Below, piece after piece: positions 1 to 10,200 of a stretch of DNA of 15,791 nucleotides. The first letter of the stretch is position 1. Every line of letters begins with the position of its first letter. Position numbers and translations under genes: made by a program. Source of the DNA: Firmicutes bacterium CAG:170 (GTDB lineage Bacteria; Bacillota; Clostridia; Oscillospirales; Oscillospiraceae); the NCBI GenBank assembly GCA_000436735.1, contig FR887123.1, forward strand, positions 1 to 15,791, given 5' to 3'. The notes under the pieces were generated by a model that saw only the letters and a list, made by a program, of their open reading frames with translations, was not told where the DNA came from and searched no databases.

Positions 1-808
1 GCACAGTCTTTTCATAAAAATCTGTCCAAGGCTTGGATTCTTCCTCCGGTTCCTCATCTTCGTCATATTCTTCGGCTTCTTCCGGTTCTTCCGGCAGACG
101 AACTGACGCCCAGTACGGTTCAATCTTCTCGGCAAAATCAATTTTCGGCGTACTATCGCTGCTGAAATAATTGTAGAGTCGGTTCGTATCGTCCAGAAGC
201 TCCTGCAAATCATCATCTTTCCCGACGCGGCGTTCCGGCGGCAGATTGTCGAGTAGATTTCTCCAGAACGAACTCGTATCGTCCAGAAGTTCCTGCAAAT
301 CATCATCTTTCCCGACGCGACGTTCCGGCGGCAGATTGTCGAGTAGATTTCTCCAGAACGAACCGAAACGCCTTTCGGAGATCGCGCCGTATTCTTCAAA
401 CAGAAGCTGCTTCGCGCACAATGCCTGATAAACGCTCTCACCCAGCGTCGGCTGAAACTCATTCCAGAACGCGCGCAAAAGATAACGCATACTCTCATCG
501 ACCTTCTGCGTTTGAAGCGCAGCGGAGATCACATACAGAGCAAGGTGCATCGTGCGGATGGCCTGATCCTCACGCTCCCCCTCCAGATGCGCAAGGTCGC
601 GATACATCCAGTTAATGAGGTCAGAGACATGATCCGCAAAGTCCGCTGCAATTTGTGCACGCTTCTGCTCAGCAGTATTGGCGCGTCTGCGCTTTTCCTT
701 CGCTTCGATCTCATCACCGTAAGCGTACTGGTACCACCGCTGCCACTCGGCACCCTTCAGCTTGCCGTCACCGTTCTTGTCAAATCGCTTCTGCGAGCCG
801 TAGAGCAT
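1..808 (-). CDS. EF-hand-like protein, partial (C-terminus off the left edge)
   Basis: The frame stays open from ATG at 808 to the window edge, giving at least 269 residues. The start is fixed by AGGAGGT seven bases upstream. Residues 10-21 form a 12-residue EF-hand-type calcium loop, DKNGDGKLKGAE, with D, N, D and E at positions 1, 3, 5 and 12. No second loop and no signal peptide or membrane segment are seen. The middle is helical and tryptophan-rich. Residues about 149-208 are a 30-residue unit (FWRNLLDNLPPERRVGKDD core) present twice in tandem. Residues about 236-262 are strongly acidic. The gene starts 57 bp after the stop of res on the same strand, so it may be cotranscribed with the R-M operon. 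I do not know its function. Calcium binding is inferred from the loop only. Confidence 0.8.
   Translation of the reverse strand, partial: MLYGSQKRFDKNGDGKLKGAEWQRWYQYAYGDEIEAKEKRRRANTAEQKRAQIAADFADHVSDLINWMYRDLAHLEGEREDQAIRTMHLALYVISAALQTQKVDESMRYLLRAFWNEFQPTLGESVYQALCAKQLLFEEYGAISERRFGSFWRNLLDNLPPERRVGKDDDLQELLDDTSSFWRNLLDNLPPERRVGKDDDLQELLDDTNRLYNYFSSDSTPKIDFAEKIEPYWASVRLPEEPEEAEEYDEDEEPEEESKPWTDFYEKTV
184..363 (-). repeat. In-frame 90-bp tandem duplication (two units)
   Basis: Units 184-273 and 274-363 are each 90 bp and differ at two bases. On the coding (minus) strand both differences are synonymous (GAG/GAA in Glu and CGC/CGT in Arg), so the two 30-residue protein repeats are identical in the unit itself. 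Confidence 0.97.
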
Positions 809-865
809 AGAACATACCTCCTGTTCTCAGGGATATTCTATCACGCGAACTGTCCAAAAAACGGA

Positions 866-3800
866 CTATATGACCTTCTGCATCAGTTTTTCAAAGCTGT
901 CCACGACTTCATAGACAACTTCTTCATTGCTGATTGCCGCGAAGTGGCGGCGTGCGCATTCGATTTTCGCGTTTTCAACGCCGCGCAGCTCCAACGAATC
1001 CGTATTGCCCTTGGTTTCTGCGACGAAGAAAATGTGCCGGACGCTGCCTTCTGTAAACGCGATGGCCCAGTCCGGGTTATAATGTCCGACCGGTGTGGAG
1101 ATGAAGAAGCTGCTCGGCAGCTTGACATAGACAGCCACTTTTTCGCTGATATCCAGTTCTCCGGCAAACTTCCGCTCGTTTTCCGAGTCATAGATCACAT
1201 GGTCATAAAGACTCTTTTCCGCGCGCATTGCGCTGACATTCAGCTTTCCGCGCAGCTTTCCGGCAGCAAAAATGTCGCTGTCATAAGCCGCCTCCAGGCG
1301 GTTGTATGTAATGTGCTCCACAATCATCGTTGCTTTTTGATTGTTGATGATCCGGCCCACTTTCAGGATGAACGCTTCCGGATTATTCCGGAACATGGCA
1401 AACTTGAGCGGCGACATACCCTGCAAAATTGTAGCAATGCTGGCGCGCGTGAGTCCGGTTTCTTCGACCAGCTTCCCGATGAGGTCATACCGCACACTGC
1501 CAAGCGGCGCGGTTTCGGGCGTTTGCTGGTCTGTCTTTGTCTTGCGGAAGCCCTCGCCGTTTTCCAGCTGCTCTTTGGAGGTCAAATGGTCTGCCTGTTC
1601 GCCGTATTCCTTTCGGATCACAACCTGTGCAACATCCAGCTTTTCATCCAGTTCCCGAATGGAATTTTGAATCAGCTCCTGCGTATCAAAGGATACTGTA
1701 TAGACGGATTTATGGTTGATTCTGTTCCAGAGCGCAAGAAACTCCTTCTTTTTCAGCTTCTCCGGATCCAGATGCGCTTCCACATTGCCGCCGTTGGCAT
1801 CCTCCGGGAGCATACTGCGGCCATCGAAAATCGAGGAGAGCACGCGCACGACCGACGCTGCACAGTCCTGCACCTCCGCGGCCACCTGCACCGTTCCGTT
1901 CTGCTTGTCCGTGTAATACTTGTCGGTCAGTTCTCCGCGACGGACATAGCCGTTTTGAATCAGATCCTCATAAATGGCGTCCGCCAGTTCTTTCGTGACG
2001 CGCACCGGTTCGCCGTTTGCATTTTGCAGATCTTTCCCCAGGAACAACTGCGGCTCAACCTTGCGCGGCCGGTCGGCCAAAACTTCGGATAGCCCAGCCT
2101 GCAACGCCTTCACATACTCGCCAAACGAAAAATCTGTAATGATTGTCAGCTTGTTAAGCTCCTGCACTTCGCCGCCGAGCACGCTCTCATCCATGCGTTC
2201 GCCCTGCTGGTTGACGCACAGGCGCAGGCCGCGGCCGATCTCCTGCCTGCTGCGGATGTCCGAATCGCTCTGCTTTTTCAGCGTGCAGATCTGGAACACG
2301 TTCGGATTGTCCCAGCCCTCGCGGAGTGCGGAGTGGGAGAAAATGAACCGTACCGGCTCGTCCATGCTGAGCAGCCGCTCTTTGTCCTTCATAATGAGGT
2401 CATACGCTTCGGCGTCGTCGGAAAGCTGCGTTTTGCGATCCACCTTGCTCTCCACGAAGCGTGCCTTCTTGCCCTTTTTCTTGTCGATGGAGAAATAGCC
2501 CTGATGCGTCCGGTGCGGATTGATTTTGTTCAGATACTCCATGTACGCATCATCGCCAAATTCGCGCTGCAAATTGCCGACGACGTTTTCATATTCTTCT
2601 TCAAACATCTGCGCATATTCGCCGTTGCGCCCCGCATCGTCGTCGCCGTCATAGCTGCGGTATTTGGAAACCTCGTCAATGAAAAACAGGCTCAGAACCT
2701 TGATCCCGCGCGGATACAGTTCCCGCTCCCGCTGGATATGGGTACGGATCGTCTCGCGGATCTGAATGCGCCGCTGGAGCGATACCAGCTGCTCGTTGCC
2801 GCAGATCTGCCCGGCATAAATTTTCAGACCGTTCAAGAACGTCACCGAGTTGTCGCGGCCATCAATGCCGTTTGGCAGAATCCGATAGCGATCCGCATAT
2901 TCGGCCAGACCGTTGGAGAGGTCATACAGATCATCGCCGCCATAGACCTTTTTCACGACCGTCCTCGTTCCAGTTTTCCCCTTAACCTCAAAGCCGAGGC
3001 GTGCCGTCGGCGCTTTATCCTTATAGAGATCAATGCCCTCGCAGTAGACATAGCCGTTCGTCGCCGTGCTGCCCTCCAGTGTCACGCCGAGGGCGGCAAT
3101 TTTCTTGACCAGATGCTGGTTATAGGCGTCCAGCGCGTCAAGCCGATAGACCATATCGTATTTTTCCTTATGCGTGGCGGAATAGCGCAGCGTAAAGAGC
3201 GGCTGGAACTTTTTGAGGCTTTCCTTGGTTTGTTTGCCCTCCACGCTCTGCGGCTCGTCGATAATCAGGATTGGATTCGTCTTTGCAATGATATCGATTG
3301 GCTTGCGGCTGCGGAAGGTGTCGAGCTTTTTGTCAATGATGCGCTGATTCTTGCTGGAATTGAACGCCTGCATATTGATGATCATGACGTTGATCGCGCT
3401 GTCAGACGCAAAGTGGTCTACTTCCGTCAGGCGGTCGGAATTGTAGATGAAAAAATGGATTTTCTTATTATATTCGCCCGCAAAATGCTCCTGCGTGGTC
3501 TGGAGCGATTTATAGACGCCCTCCCGAATGGCGACAGACGGCACGACGATGATGAACTTGCTCCAGCCGTAGCGCTTGTTCAGCTCATACATCGTTTTGA
3601 CGTAGGTATAGGTCTTGCCCGTGCCGGTTTCCATCTCGATGGAAAGATTGACGCCAGGACCGGTCAGCTCGTCCGAGGGCTTGAGACCATTTCTGCGCTG
3701 CACCGTGCGCAGGTTATCCAGCAGCTTCCGATTCGTCAGCTCCGGCACAAACGGCTGATTGCGAAAGCCGACCTCGGTATCATAGGTGCTCATCTGCACG

Positions 3801-3922
3801 CCCGTCAGATCACCAAGATCGCGGCGATACGTCACCGTGCGGTACGGCTGGCCACAGAACACATCGCAGACGGCATCGGCGGCTTCGGCCTGAAATGGCT
3901 GGTGCTTGAATTGCAGCTTCAT
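866..3922 (-). CDS. res: Type III restriction enzyme, Res subunit (helicase-nuclease)
   Basis: A 1018-residue protein of usual Res length. It works with Mod to translocate on or signal along DNA and cut near unmethylated sites. Superfamily 2 helicase motifs are in order: Walker A ETGTGKT (98-104), motif II DEPQ (222-225, the DExx variant typical of Res), SAT motif in LRYSATH (245-251), SALREGWD (531-538) and motif VI QEIGRGLRL (560-568). The C-terminus has a PD-(D/E)xK nuclease: PDW (950-952), then AETKG (968-972), giving D951, E969 and K971, with an upstream ENE around 914-916. All key residues are present, so it looks active. Its ATG shares one base with the mod stop (TGATG), and AAGGTG lies just upstream, so translation is probably coupled to mod. 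It is the last gene of the overlapping cluster. Confidence 0.96.
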   Translation of the reverse strand: MKLQFKHQPFQAEAADAVCDVFCGQPYRTVTYRRDLGDLTGVQMSTYDTEVGFRNQPFVPELTNRKLLDNLRTVQRRNGLKPSDELTGPGVNLSIEMETGTGKTYTYVKTMYELNKRYGWSKFIIVVPSVAIREGVYKSLQTTQEHFAGEYNKKIHFFIYNSDRLTEVDHFASDSAINVMIINMQAFNSSKNQRIIDKKLDTFRSRKPIDIIAKTNPILIIDEPQSVEGKQTKESLKKFQPLFTLRYSATHKEKYDMVYRLDALDAYNQHLVKKIAALGVTLEGSTATNGYVYCEGIDLYKDKAPTARLGFEVKGKTGTRTVVKKVYGGDDLYDLSNGLAEYADRYRILPNGIDGRDNSVTFLNGLKIYAGQICGNEQLVSLQRRIQIRETIRTHIQRERELYPRGIKVLSLFFIDEVSKYRSYDGDDDAGRNGEYAQMFEEEYENVVGNLQREFGDDAYMEYLNKINPHRTHQGYFSIDKKKGKKARFVESKVDRKTQLSDDAEAYDLIMKDKERLLSMDEPVRFIFSHSALREGWDNPNVFQICTLKKQSDSDIRSRQEIGRGLRLCVNQQGERMDESVLGGEVQELNKLTIITDFSFGEYVKALQAGLSEVLADRPRKVEPQLFLGKDLQNANGEPVRVTKELADAIYEDLIQNGYVRRGELTDKYYTDKQNGTVQVAAEVQDCAASVVRVLSSIFDGRSMLPEDANGGNVEAHLDPEKLKKKEFLALWNRINHKSVYTVSFDTQELIQNSIRELDEKLDVAQVVIRKEYGEQADHLTSKEQLENGEGFRKTKTDQQTPETAPLGSVRYDLIGKLVEETGLTRASIATILQGMSPLKFAMFRNNPEAFILKVGRIINNQKATMIVEHITYNRLEAAYDSDIFAAGKLRGKLNVSAMRAEKSLYDHVIYDSENERKFAGELDISEKVAVYVKLPSSFFISTPVGHYNPDWAIAFTEGSVRHIFFVAETKGNTDSLELRGVENAKIECARRHFAAISNEEVVYEVVDSFEKLMQKVI

Positions 3923-5817
3923 CAGATCACCTTCACCTTCGTATCCGGGGAGAGGTTTTTGAATATCTCCGTGACGTTGATCTTGCTGTCGTCTGCGGCG
4001 AACGAGCTGTCGCGGAACACGGCGCGCAGCGGCTGCTGCTTTGCCATGTAGTCTATGACCGAGAGCGGCACACGCTCGTCAAAGCAGGCGCAGAGCGCGC
4101 CGTTGTCCACGTTATGTACCGTGCAGCCGTCGATCACCGCCTGCGTATGCGATAGGCTAATTTCCACGCCCCAGTCGAGCAGACAGGCATAAAGAAGATC
4201 CAGATCTGTCCGATCCGGCTTGATGTTCGACACCATGCCGCCCAGCATTGTCTGCGTCAGCTCCTCCGGGTGGTAATAGATGTCCTCCATATTGCTCTCG
4301 TCCACGCGGAACACACGGAAGCCAGTGTCCAGCTTTGCGTCCGGGTGCTCGGCTTTGATCTTGTCGCCCGCGCGGCGAATGCGCTCCTTGCCGATCTCGC
4401 AGATATTTTTGTAGCCAGCCTTGTAGGCTTCGCTTGCTTCGTCGCACTTTTCGGGAAGCTGCACCATGATAAACTTGCGATGTCCGCCGTCCTCGGCGTT
4501 CAGCTGCATGACCGCATGGGCGGTGGTGGCAGAGCCGGAGAAGAAGTCTAGGATGATATCACTATCTGCGTTATATGTTAATGATTTTATTAAATACTTA
4601 ATAAGAGAAACCGGTTTTGAATACTGAAATGGAATACCCATTTCCAGCAAATCTGCACTCGCATCTGTATTTTTCTTTACACCACATTCTTCTTCATTTA
4701 TTATATCGGCTGGCGGGATAAACGCATTTTCTTCTGATAGTTGGTAATAAATTGTTGCTGGAGATTTTTTAATTAAAAATTTTCTATTGCTTGCTAGATA
4801 CTCATTTACCGTACCTTGTGTCCATTTAAATCGGGCAGAGATTTTTACATCCGTACAATTCAAGCCATTCTCTGCATATATCGGTGTTAATAACTCAACG
4901 CAATATTTTGTGGAATATTCTCCTATTGGGAAATTCTCGGACACCAAAATACTTCCGACGGGAAAGATCAACTCTGATGGTTTGTTCGCAATATTCAAAA
5001 GTGGGGCTTCGGTATTATACGATTTCTTTCCCAAAAGCTTAACTCGCGTACCTCTTGTATAAGCTAAAACATACTCGTATTTAATTCTTATGCTATCTGA
5101 TAGACTTGGTGCTTTTGCGGTTCTGTTCCACTTGAACGACGCCAAATAGTTTGCCGCGTCAAACACTTCATCGCACATTTTCTTCATGTTCTCTTGCTCG
5201 TTATCATCAATGGAAACAAAAATACAACCATCTTCTTTCAGAAGATTTCTCGCGAGCAACAATCTAGAATACATAGTTGAACACCAAATTGAGTGGAAAT
5301 GGGGCTCGTTTTGCGTGTTTTCTTTAAATAAATAGTTTTCGTCCTCATCTAATATACCAGCGTCTTCTTCGTACTCAGAATACGTCTGCCTGTAATTATC
5401 AGGATATGTAAACTTGTCGCTGCCCGTATTATACGGTGGATCAATATAGATCATTTTGACCTTGCCGAGATAGCTCTCCTGCAAGATTTTCAGGACTTCC
5501 AGATTGTCGCCCTCGATATAGAGGTTCTCCGTGGTATCCCAGTCGCAACTGTCCGCTTTTACGGGCCGCAGCGTTTTGGTGATCGGCCGCGCCGCTTCGG
5601 CCATCGCCGCTTTCTTGCCCACCCATGTAAATTCATAGCACTCATCGCCGTCCACCACATCCCGGCTCAAAAGCTGCTTCAAAACCTCAAAATTGACCCC
5701 GCGCCTGATCTCGCCATCCTCGCCCCGCATCTCCGTAATCGCAGAGGGGAACAGGGCAGCGATTTTGTCTATGTTTTCTGTCACCATGTCCGGTGTTTCA
5801 AATTTCAGCTTATTCAT
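3922..5817 (-). CDS. mod: Type III DNA methyltransferase, Mod subunit
   Basis: A 631-residue adenine-type N6 methyltransferase of the beta class. The catalytic motif DPPY (126-129, in YIDPPYNTGSD) comes before the AdoMet-binding motif DFFSGSAT (424-431), the order usual for type III Mod. The region between them, residues about 140-420, should hold the target recognition domain. This middle (about 4556-5400) is clearly more AT-rich than both flanks, as if the recognition domain had been swapped. Mod sets DNA specificity and protects the host, and it is also needed by Res. It overlaps the upstream DUF2971 gene by 8 bases and the downstream res by 1 base. The product is predicted to be functional; the target site cannot be read from sequence. 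Methylated base (adenine) is inferred from family. Confidence 0.96.
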   Translation of the reverse strand: MNKLKFETPDMVTENIDKIAALFPSAITEMRGEDGEIRRGVNFEVLKQLLSRDVVDGDECYEFTWVGKKAAMAEAARPITKTLRPVKADSCDWDTTENLYIEGDNLEVLKILQESYLGKVKMIYIDPPYNTGSDKFTYPDNYRQTYSEYEEDAGILDEDENYLFKENTQNEPHFHSIWCSTMYSRLLLARNLLKEDGCIFVSIDDNEQENMKKMCDEVFDAANYLASFKWNRTAKAPSLSDSIRIKYEYVLAYTRGTRVKLLGKKSYNTEAPLLNIANKPSELIFPVGSILVSENFPIGEYSTKYCVELLTPIYAENGLNCTDVKISARFKWTQGTVNEYLASNRKFLIKKSPATIYYQLSEENAFIPPADIINEEECGVKKNTDASADLLEMGIPFQYSKPVSLIKYLIKSLTYNADSDIILDFFSGSATTAHAVMQLNAEDGGHRKFIMVQLPEKCDEASEAYKAGYKNICEIGKERIRRAGDKIKAEHPDAKLDTGFRVFRVDESNMEDIYYHPEELTQTMLGGMVSNIKPDRTDLDLLYACLLDWGVEISLSHTQAVIDGCTVHNVDNGALCACFDERVPLSVIDYMAKQQPLRAVFRDSSFAADDSKINVTEIFKNLSPDTKVKVI

Positions 5818-6592
5818 TGCATTTTACCACCATTTTATATTCATTATTGCTCATAGTTGCAGAAACAACAGGACAACCTAGCGTTTTTCCGATGTCCATC
5901 AACCGACGTTTGTGGCTTTCACTGCATTTCATTCCAAGAATGATTCTCATAGGGATTAGTCCAACACTTTCCAGCGAAACCAAACCGCCAGTATCAGATA
6001 TCTGTCTTATCTCGTCTGCCGATAGTATGACTCGAAATTCACGTTCATTTTTCCATTCGATTCCCTTCATCCTGTTTGTTATTGATAATAATTCTTCAAA
6101 TTCTCGCCTTTCCTCTTGATTCATTTCTTCCCAGAAGTATCTGATAACAGAGTTGATCAGGCCATATCGTTTGCTTAAATAGGTTACTTTCTGGATATAC
6201 GTTTTCTTTTGCACTTTATACTCGACACAAAAGCCCTGATGATTATTCGCATAATACGCCCACATAAGCATCGATGAGAAATCATTTTCACTAAATGATG
6301 CAATTCTTACATCCTTTCGGCATTCATTTAGCTTATTTGAAAAATAATCACAAATTTCTTTCGGATAACCCTTTCTGTAGTCAATATATAAAGTTGCAAG
6401 TTCAAACGGATCATTTAGTGCATCTGGCGCAGACATCCAGATTTCATTTTTCTTTAGTGCATCAAATTTACTTTCATTTAGCTCTTGTACAGATTGACTA
6501 GGTTCACTGCTCAGCGAATAAAAGCGATATAGTATATCTGGGATATTCTCTTGTGCATCTATAACAGCATTACAGCTCAATGTACGACTCAT
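5810..6592 (-). CDS. DUF2971 family protein inserted in the R-M operon
   Basis: A 260-residue protein I assign to DUF2971 from its spaced signatures: LYRFYS (21-26), IWMSAPDALNDPFE (51-64), ASFSEND (98-104), MLMWAYYANNHQGFCVEY (108-125), EWKNEREFRVIL (179-190) and a late IILGMK. The conserved acidic, His and Arg residues suggest an enzyme, but the family's reaction is not known to me. There is no signal peptide or membrane segment, so it is probably cytosolic. The gene is visibly more AT-rich than its neighbours. It nevertheless overlaps DUF4391 by 23 bases and mod by 8 bases, so it is a fixed operon member. ATG at 6592 has AGGAG about 17 bases upstream, which is long; translation may rely on coupling. 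It may be an exchangeable accessory or effector gene of the system; that is inference. Confidence 0.85.
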   Translation of the reverse strand: MSRTLSCNAVIDAQENIPDILYRFYSLSSEPSQSVQELNESKFDALKKNEIWMSAPDALNDPFELATLYIDYRKGYPKEICDYFSNKLNECRKDVRIASFSENDFSSMLMWAYYANNHQGFCVEYKVQKKTYIQKVTYLSKRYGLINSVIRYFWEEMNQEERREFEELLSITNRMKGIEWKNEREFRVILSADEIRQISDTGGLVSLESVGLIPMRIILGMKCSESHKRRLMDIGKTLGCPVVSATMSNNEYKMVVKCNE

Positions 6593-7220
6593 CCAATCGT
6601 CTAATCTCTCTCCTTAATTCCATCTGCTTTCCCAAATTCTTTTCTTTCTTCATCTTTGCTTTCAGCTGCGTGATCTGCCGCTGGAGCTTTTCTTTTTCCT
6701 GCGCCTGCGCAACGGCCTGCTCCAAAGGCTGCTCTGGGGCAGAGAGCGCGTCGCCCGCGATGGCGCGGACGACGGACGCATACAGGCTGTCCATGTCCAG
6801 CGCGTCCAGCGGGAGCGTCAGGCTTTCCGGCGGCGCAAATTCCGTGGCGTAGCTCTGCCGCAGGCGGAACGCGTTGTCGCCGGACTGCGCCGCCTCCTTA
6901 TAGCTGATGCGCAGCTGCATTTGTCCGTCCGGCCGCTCCAGCACAAACAGAATGTGATACGGAATCTGCCTGTCCATCAGCTCCAGTGTCCGCTTATCAA
7001 GCTCCTGCCCAGTCAGGCGGATATGAAACACTTCGATTTCCGTGACCGTTTGCCCCGCGCCGAGGTTCATCGTCTGCGGCGAGAGCTTGTTCGCCCATGT
7101 GATCAGTTTGATCTGGTCGATAAAAAGCCGCTTGACCTCCGGGGACACGTCCAGATGCTCATAAAACTTCTGTTTCGGCACACGGCGGCCAAATTCTGTG
7201 GAGCTGGGCAGATTCAGCAT
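6570..7220 (-). CDS. DUF4391 family protein
   Basis: A 216-residue protein that I recognise as DUF4391 by its N-terminal pattern LPSSTEFGRRVPKQKFYEHL (4-23), the ITWANKLSPQTMNL stretch (40-53), EIEVFHIRL (61-69), the IPYHILFVLE segment (86-95) and SYKEA (106-110). The C-terminal part, residues about 166-212, is rich in Q, E, K and L with heptad-like spacing and should form a coiled coil. The molecular function is unknown. In my knowledge of the family it is usually encoded beside a large helicase and a type III Mod/Res pair, which fits here. GGGAGGA lies six bases before the ATG. The gene overlaps the upstream helicase gene by 7 bases and the downstream DUF2971 gene by 23. The coiled coil suggests a bridging role between subunits; this is inference. 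Confidence 0.88.
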   Translation of the reverse strand: MLNLPSSTEFGRRVPKQKFYEHLDVSPEVKRLFIDQIKLITWANKLSPQTMNLGAGQTVTEIEVFHIRLTGQELDKRTLELMDRQIPYHILFVLERPDGQMQLRISYKEAAQSGDNAFRLRQSYATEFAPPESLTLPLDALDMDSLYASVVRAIAGDALSAPEQPLEQAVAQAQEKEKLQRQITQLKAKMKKEKNLGKQMELRREIRRLDESYIEL

Positions 7221-10200
7221 GACGGTTCCTCCCGCACGACCAAAAAGCAGATCAGTTCAAAATCGTCCAGCCCGGACACCTGACTGAGTAATGCGCTCGT
7301 GCCGCCGGCGGTAAACAGACTGTCGAGGTCGCTGTCCGCCTTTGCGTCCAGAATGGACAGCACCGCGTCCTCCAGCAGTCCGGAATACACGGACATATCC
7401 CGCCCGTCGATCGTTTCCCGATTGAACGCCTGATAGAGTGCTTCAATCGGCTTGTCCTTTCCCCGGCAAAGCTGCCGCATCGCGTCTAGCGTGTCTTTGG
7501 GGGAAAGGTGGTCGTGAACTGTGACGCCTTCCTCGCTCAAGTAGACCAAGTAATACGGGTGCAGGCGGTTGCGCTGGTCGGCGTCGACCTCGTTATGCAC
7601 GTTTTTCAGCACAAACACCACGCCCGGCGGCGCGTCCGGCGTTGCTGCCGCGACCGCGCTGATGCCGCCCGGACTGTTTTCCAGCTCCGGGTGCGTTTTG
7701 CTGTATTCCAGAAGCTCCATGCGAAACTCATTCAGTCCCAAATCTGTAATGGAAACGCCTGTGCCCATTTCCTCCAGATCAACGACCTCCGTCTGCAATC
7801 GCTGTAACTGCTGGCGGCGGTATTCCAGATCACCCTGTTCCTCTGGCGAGAGAAGATTGTCGTCGCCTGTGGACGTCATGACCAGCGCTTTCATGCGCAG
7901 CTCCACACGCGCTTTCAGATTGATATACGAATCGAGGTCGAGGTCCGGCCAGAAGTTGATGAGCTGGATTTTATCGTTGCGGCTGCCAATGCGGTCGATC
8001 CGCCCGAACCGCTGCACCAGCCGCACTGGGTTCCAGTGAATGTCATAGTTGACCAAGCAATCGCAGTCCTGCAAATTCTGACCCTCTGAAATGCAGTCCG
8101 TCGCAATCAGAATGTCGATGTCCGGTCCGTCCGGCATAAGCGCGGCCTTGTCCTTGGAAATGGGCGAAAAACAGGTCAGAATGTTATTAAGGTCTGCCTT
8201 GAACTTCGGAACGCTCGTCCGCCCATCGACCGAACCATTCACCAGCGCGGTATTGAGGCCATAGTTTTCTTTCGCGTATGTGCTGATATTCGTAAACAGA
8301 TATTCCGCCGTGTCGGAAAACGCTGTGAAAATAATGACCTTTTTGTTGCCGGGGTTGATTGGCTGCGCGATCTTTCCGGCAATCGTCGCAAGCAGCATTT
8401 GCAGCTTGCTGTCGTGCTGGGGCGTAATATCAGCAACCATGCCGACGAGCAGGTTCAGAATCTGCAAATCCGCCTGTAAATCCTGCTGCCATGTCAGATA
8501 GTCCATATCTGCAAGTGCAATATGCACCTTCTTCCCGACGGCCAGCAGATCATTTTCCGCATCATCCGCGTCAAGGTCCGTGCTTCCGGCTGTGAGATAC
8601 TGCAATTCCATCGTCTGGTTGGGATCAAAGGCGTTGATCGTTTCCAGCGTGTCCGCAATCAGCTTCTGAATGCGCTGCAAGGTCAGGCGGAACGAATGCA
8701 CCGAGCTTTCCAGCCGCTTGAGCAGGTTAATGCTCATCAATCGGCGGATGCCCTGTTCACGCCCTGCCTGCGTCAGGCTGTTTTTGCCCTCATGGTTCAG
8801 ATCGGCGTACTTTGCCATCCGGCTGGGGAGAATGTAGTTGGACGGCGTGTAAATGCTCAGCGTCAGGCTGATAATCAGGTCGTAAATTTCACCGTATGTA
8901 ATCGCGTCAGACAGGTCGGTCAGCGGCGGCCGCTTGGAAATCGGCGGCAGACGCGTTGGGAAGTGGCCAATTTCATTCATGTTGTAATATTTTTCAATGT
9001 GCTTTCTGGAACGCGCAATCGTGACGCTGTCCAGAATCTCAAAGAAATCGAAATCCAGCATCCGCATCAGCTGGTCTGTTGTGCGCAGCTCTGCATCGGA
9101 ATTGCTCCACGCGTTAAAGGCTTTTTGCGCGTTGCGGAAGATTTCTTCCACGCTCCGGTGCGTGGAAAGCTTGTTCGCCCACGCGCTGCTGTTGCCCTCA
9201 TAGGCCAGCGCGAGCTGGTTGCGCAGGTCATAGAAGCGGTTATTCACAGGTGTTGCCGACAGCATCAGCACCCGTGTCCTTGCGCCCGGACGGATGACCT
9301 TGTTCATAAGCCGCGTGTAGCGGTTTTCCTTGCCCTCTTTGTCGGCGTCGCCGCCGTTGCGGAAATTGTGCGATTCATCGATCACCACAAGGTCATACGC
9401 AGACCAATTCAGCTTCGAGAGATCTGTTCCGCCGGAGAAGCCGCCGGAACGTGATAGATCCGTATGGTACAAAACGTCATAGCGCAGCCGATCCGCCGCA
9501 ATGGGATTGTTGACGTAGTTCGCTTTGTAGGTCGTCCAGTTGTCCGCAAGCTTCTTGGGACAGAGCACCAGCACGCGCAGATTGCGGTTTTCGTAATATT
9601 TGATAACAGCCAGCGCAGTAAATGTCTTGCCGAGGCCGACGCTGTCCGCCAGAATGCAGCCGTTATACTGTTCCAGCTTACTGATAATCGCAAGAACGGC
9701 ATCCTTCTGGAATGTATAAAGCTTGTTCCAGACCTTGCTCTCGCGGAAACCGTTGGTATCGTTCGGCAGATCGTCGGCAGATACATTGGTCAGGAAATCG
9801 CTGAAAATATGGTAGAGCGCGAAGAAATACAGAAACTCCGGGCTGTTTTCCCGGTACGCAGTAGTGATACGTTCGAGTACCTGCTCCGTCACATCCTTCA
9901 TTTTTCTGCGGTCTGCCCAGAGCTGGTCAAAGAGCGTTAAGTATGCCTTGCTCTCCGGCGCTTCAATTTTGTTGATCATGCTGAACATATTGCCGCCGCG
10001 TTCACAGCCAAGCTCGGCGCGCGTAAAGCCGCTGATGGGTGCGTAGGCACTGGGCGCGTCGCCGTCCACCGTCAGAAATCCCGGCATCTGTTCGTCTGTG
10101 CTATTGGACTTAAAGACGGCTTTCTGCCGAATCCAGTCGGCACATTCTTTGGAGATGGCACGCTGCGTAAACGCATTGCGCAGGCGAATTTCAAACTCGC

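Noticed and set aside
809..865. Terminator after res
   Set aside because: GTCC and GGAC around an A-rich loop give only a four-pair stem without a T-tract on the minus strand; too weak to call.
512..2092. Long plus-strand open frame opposite res and the EF-hand gene
   Set aside because: It is antisense to two well supported genes, has no family signature and no promoter. GC-rich coding DNA often leaves such open antisense frames. The same applies to 2333-4051 and 8522-9454.
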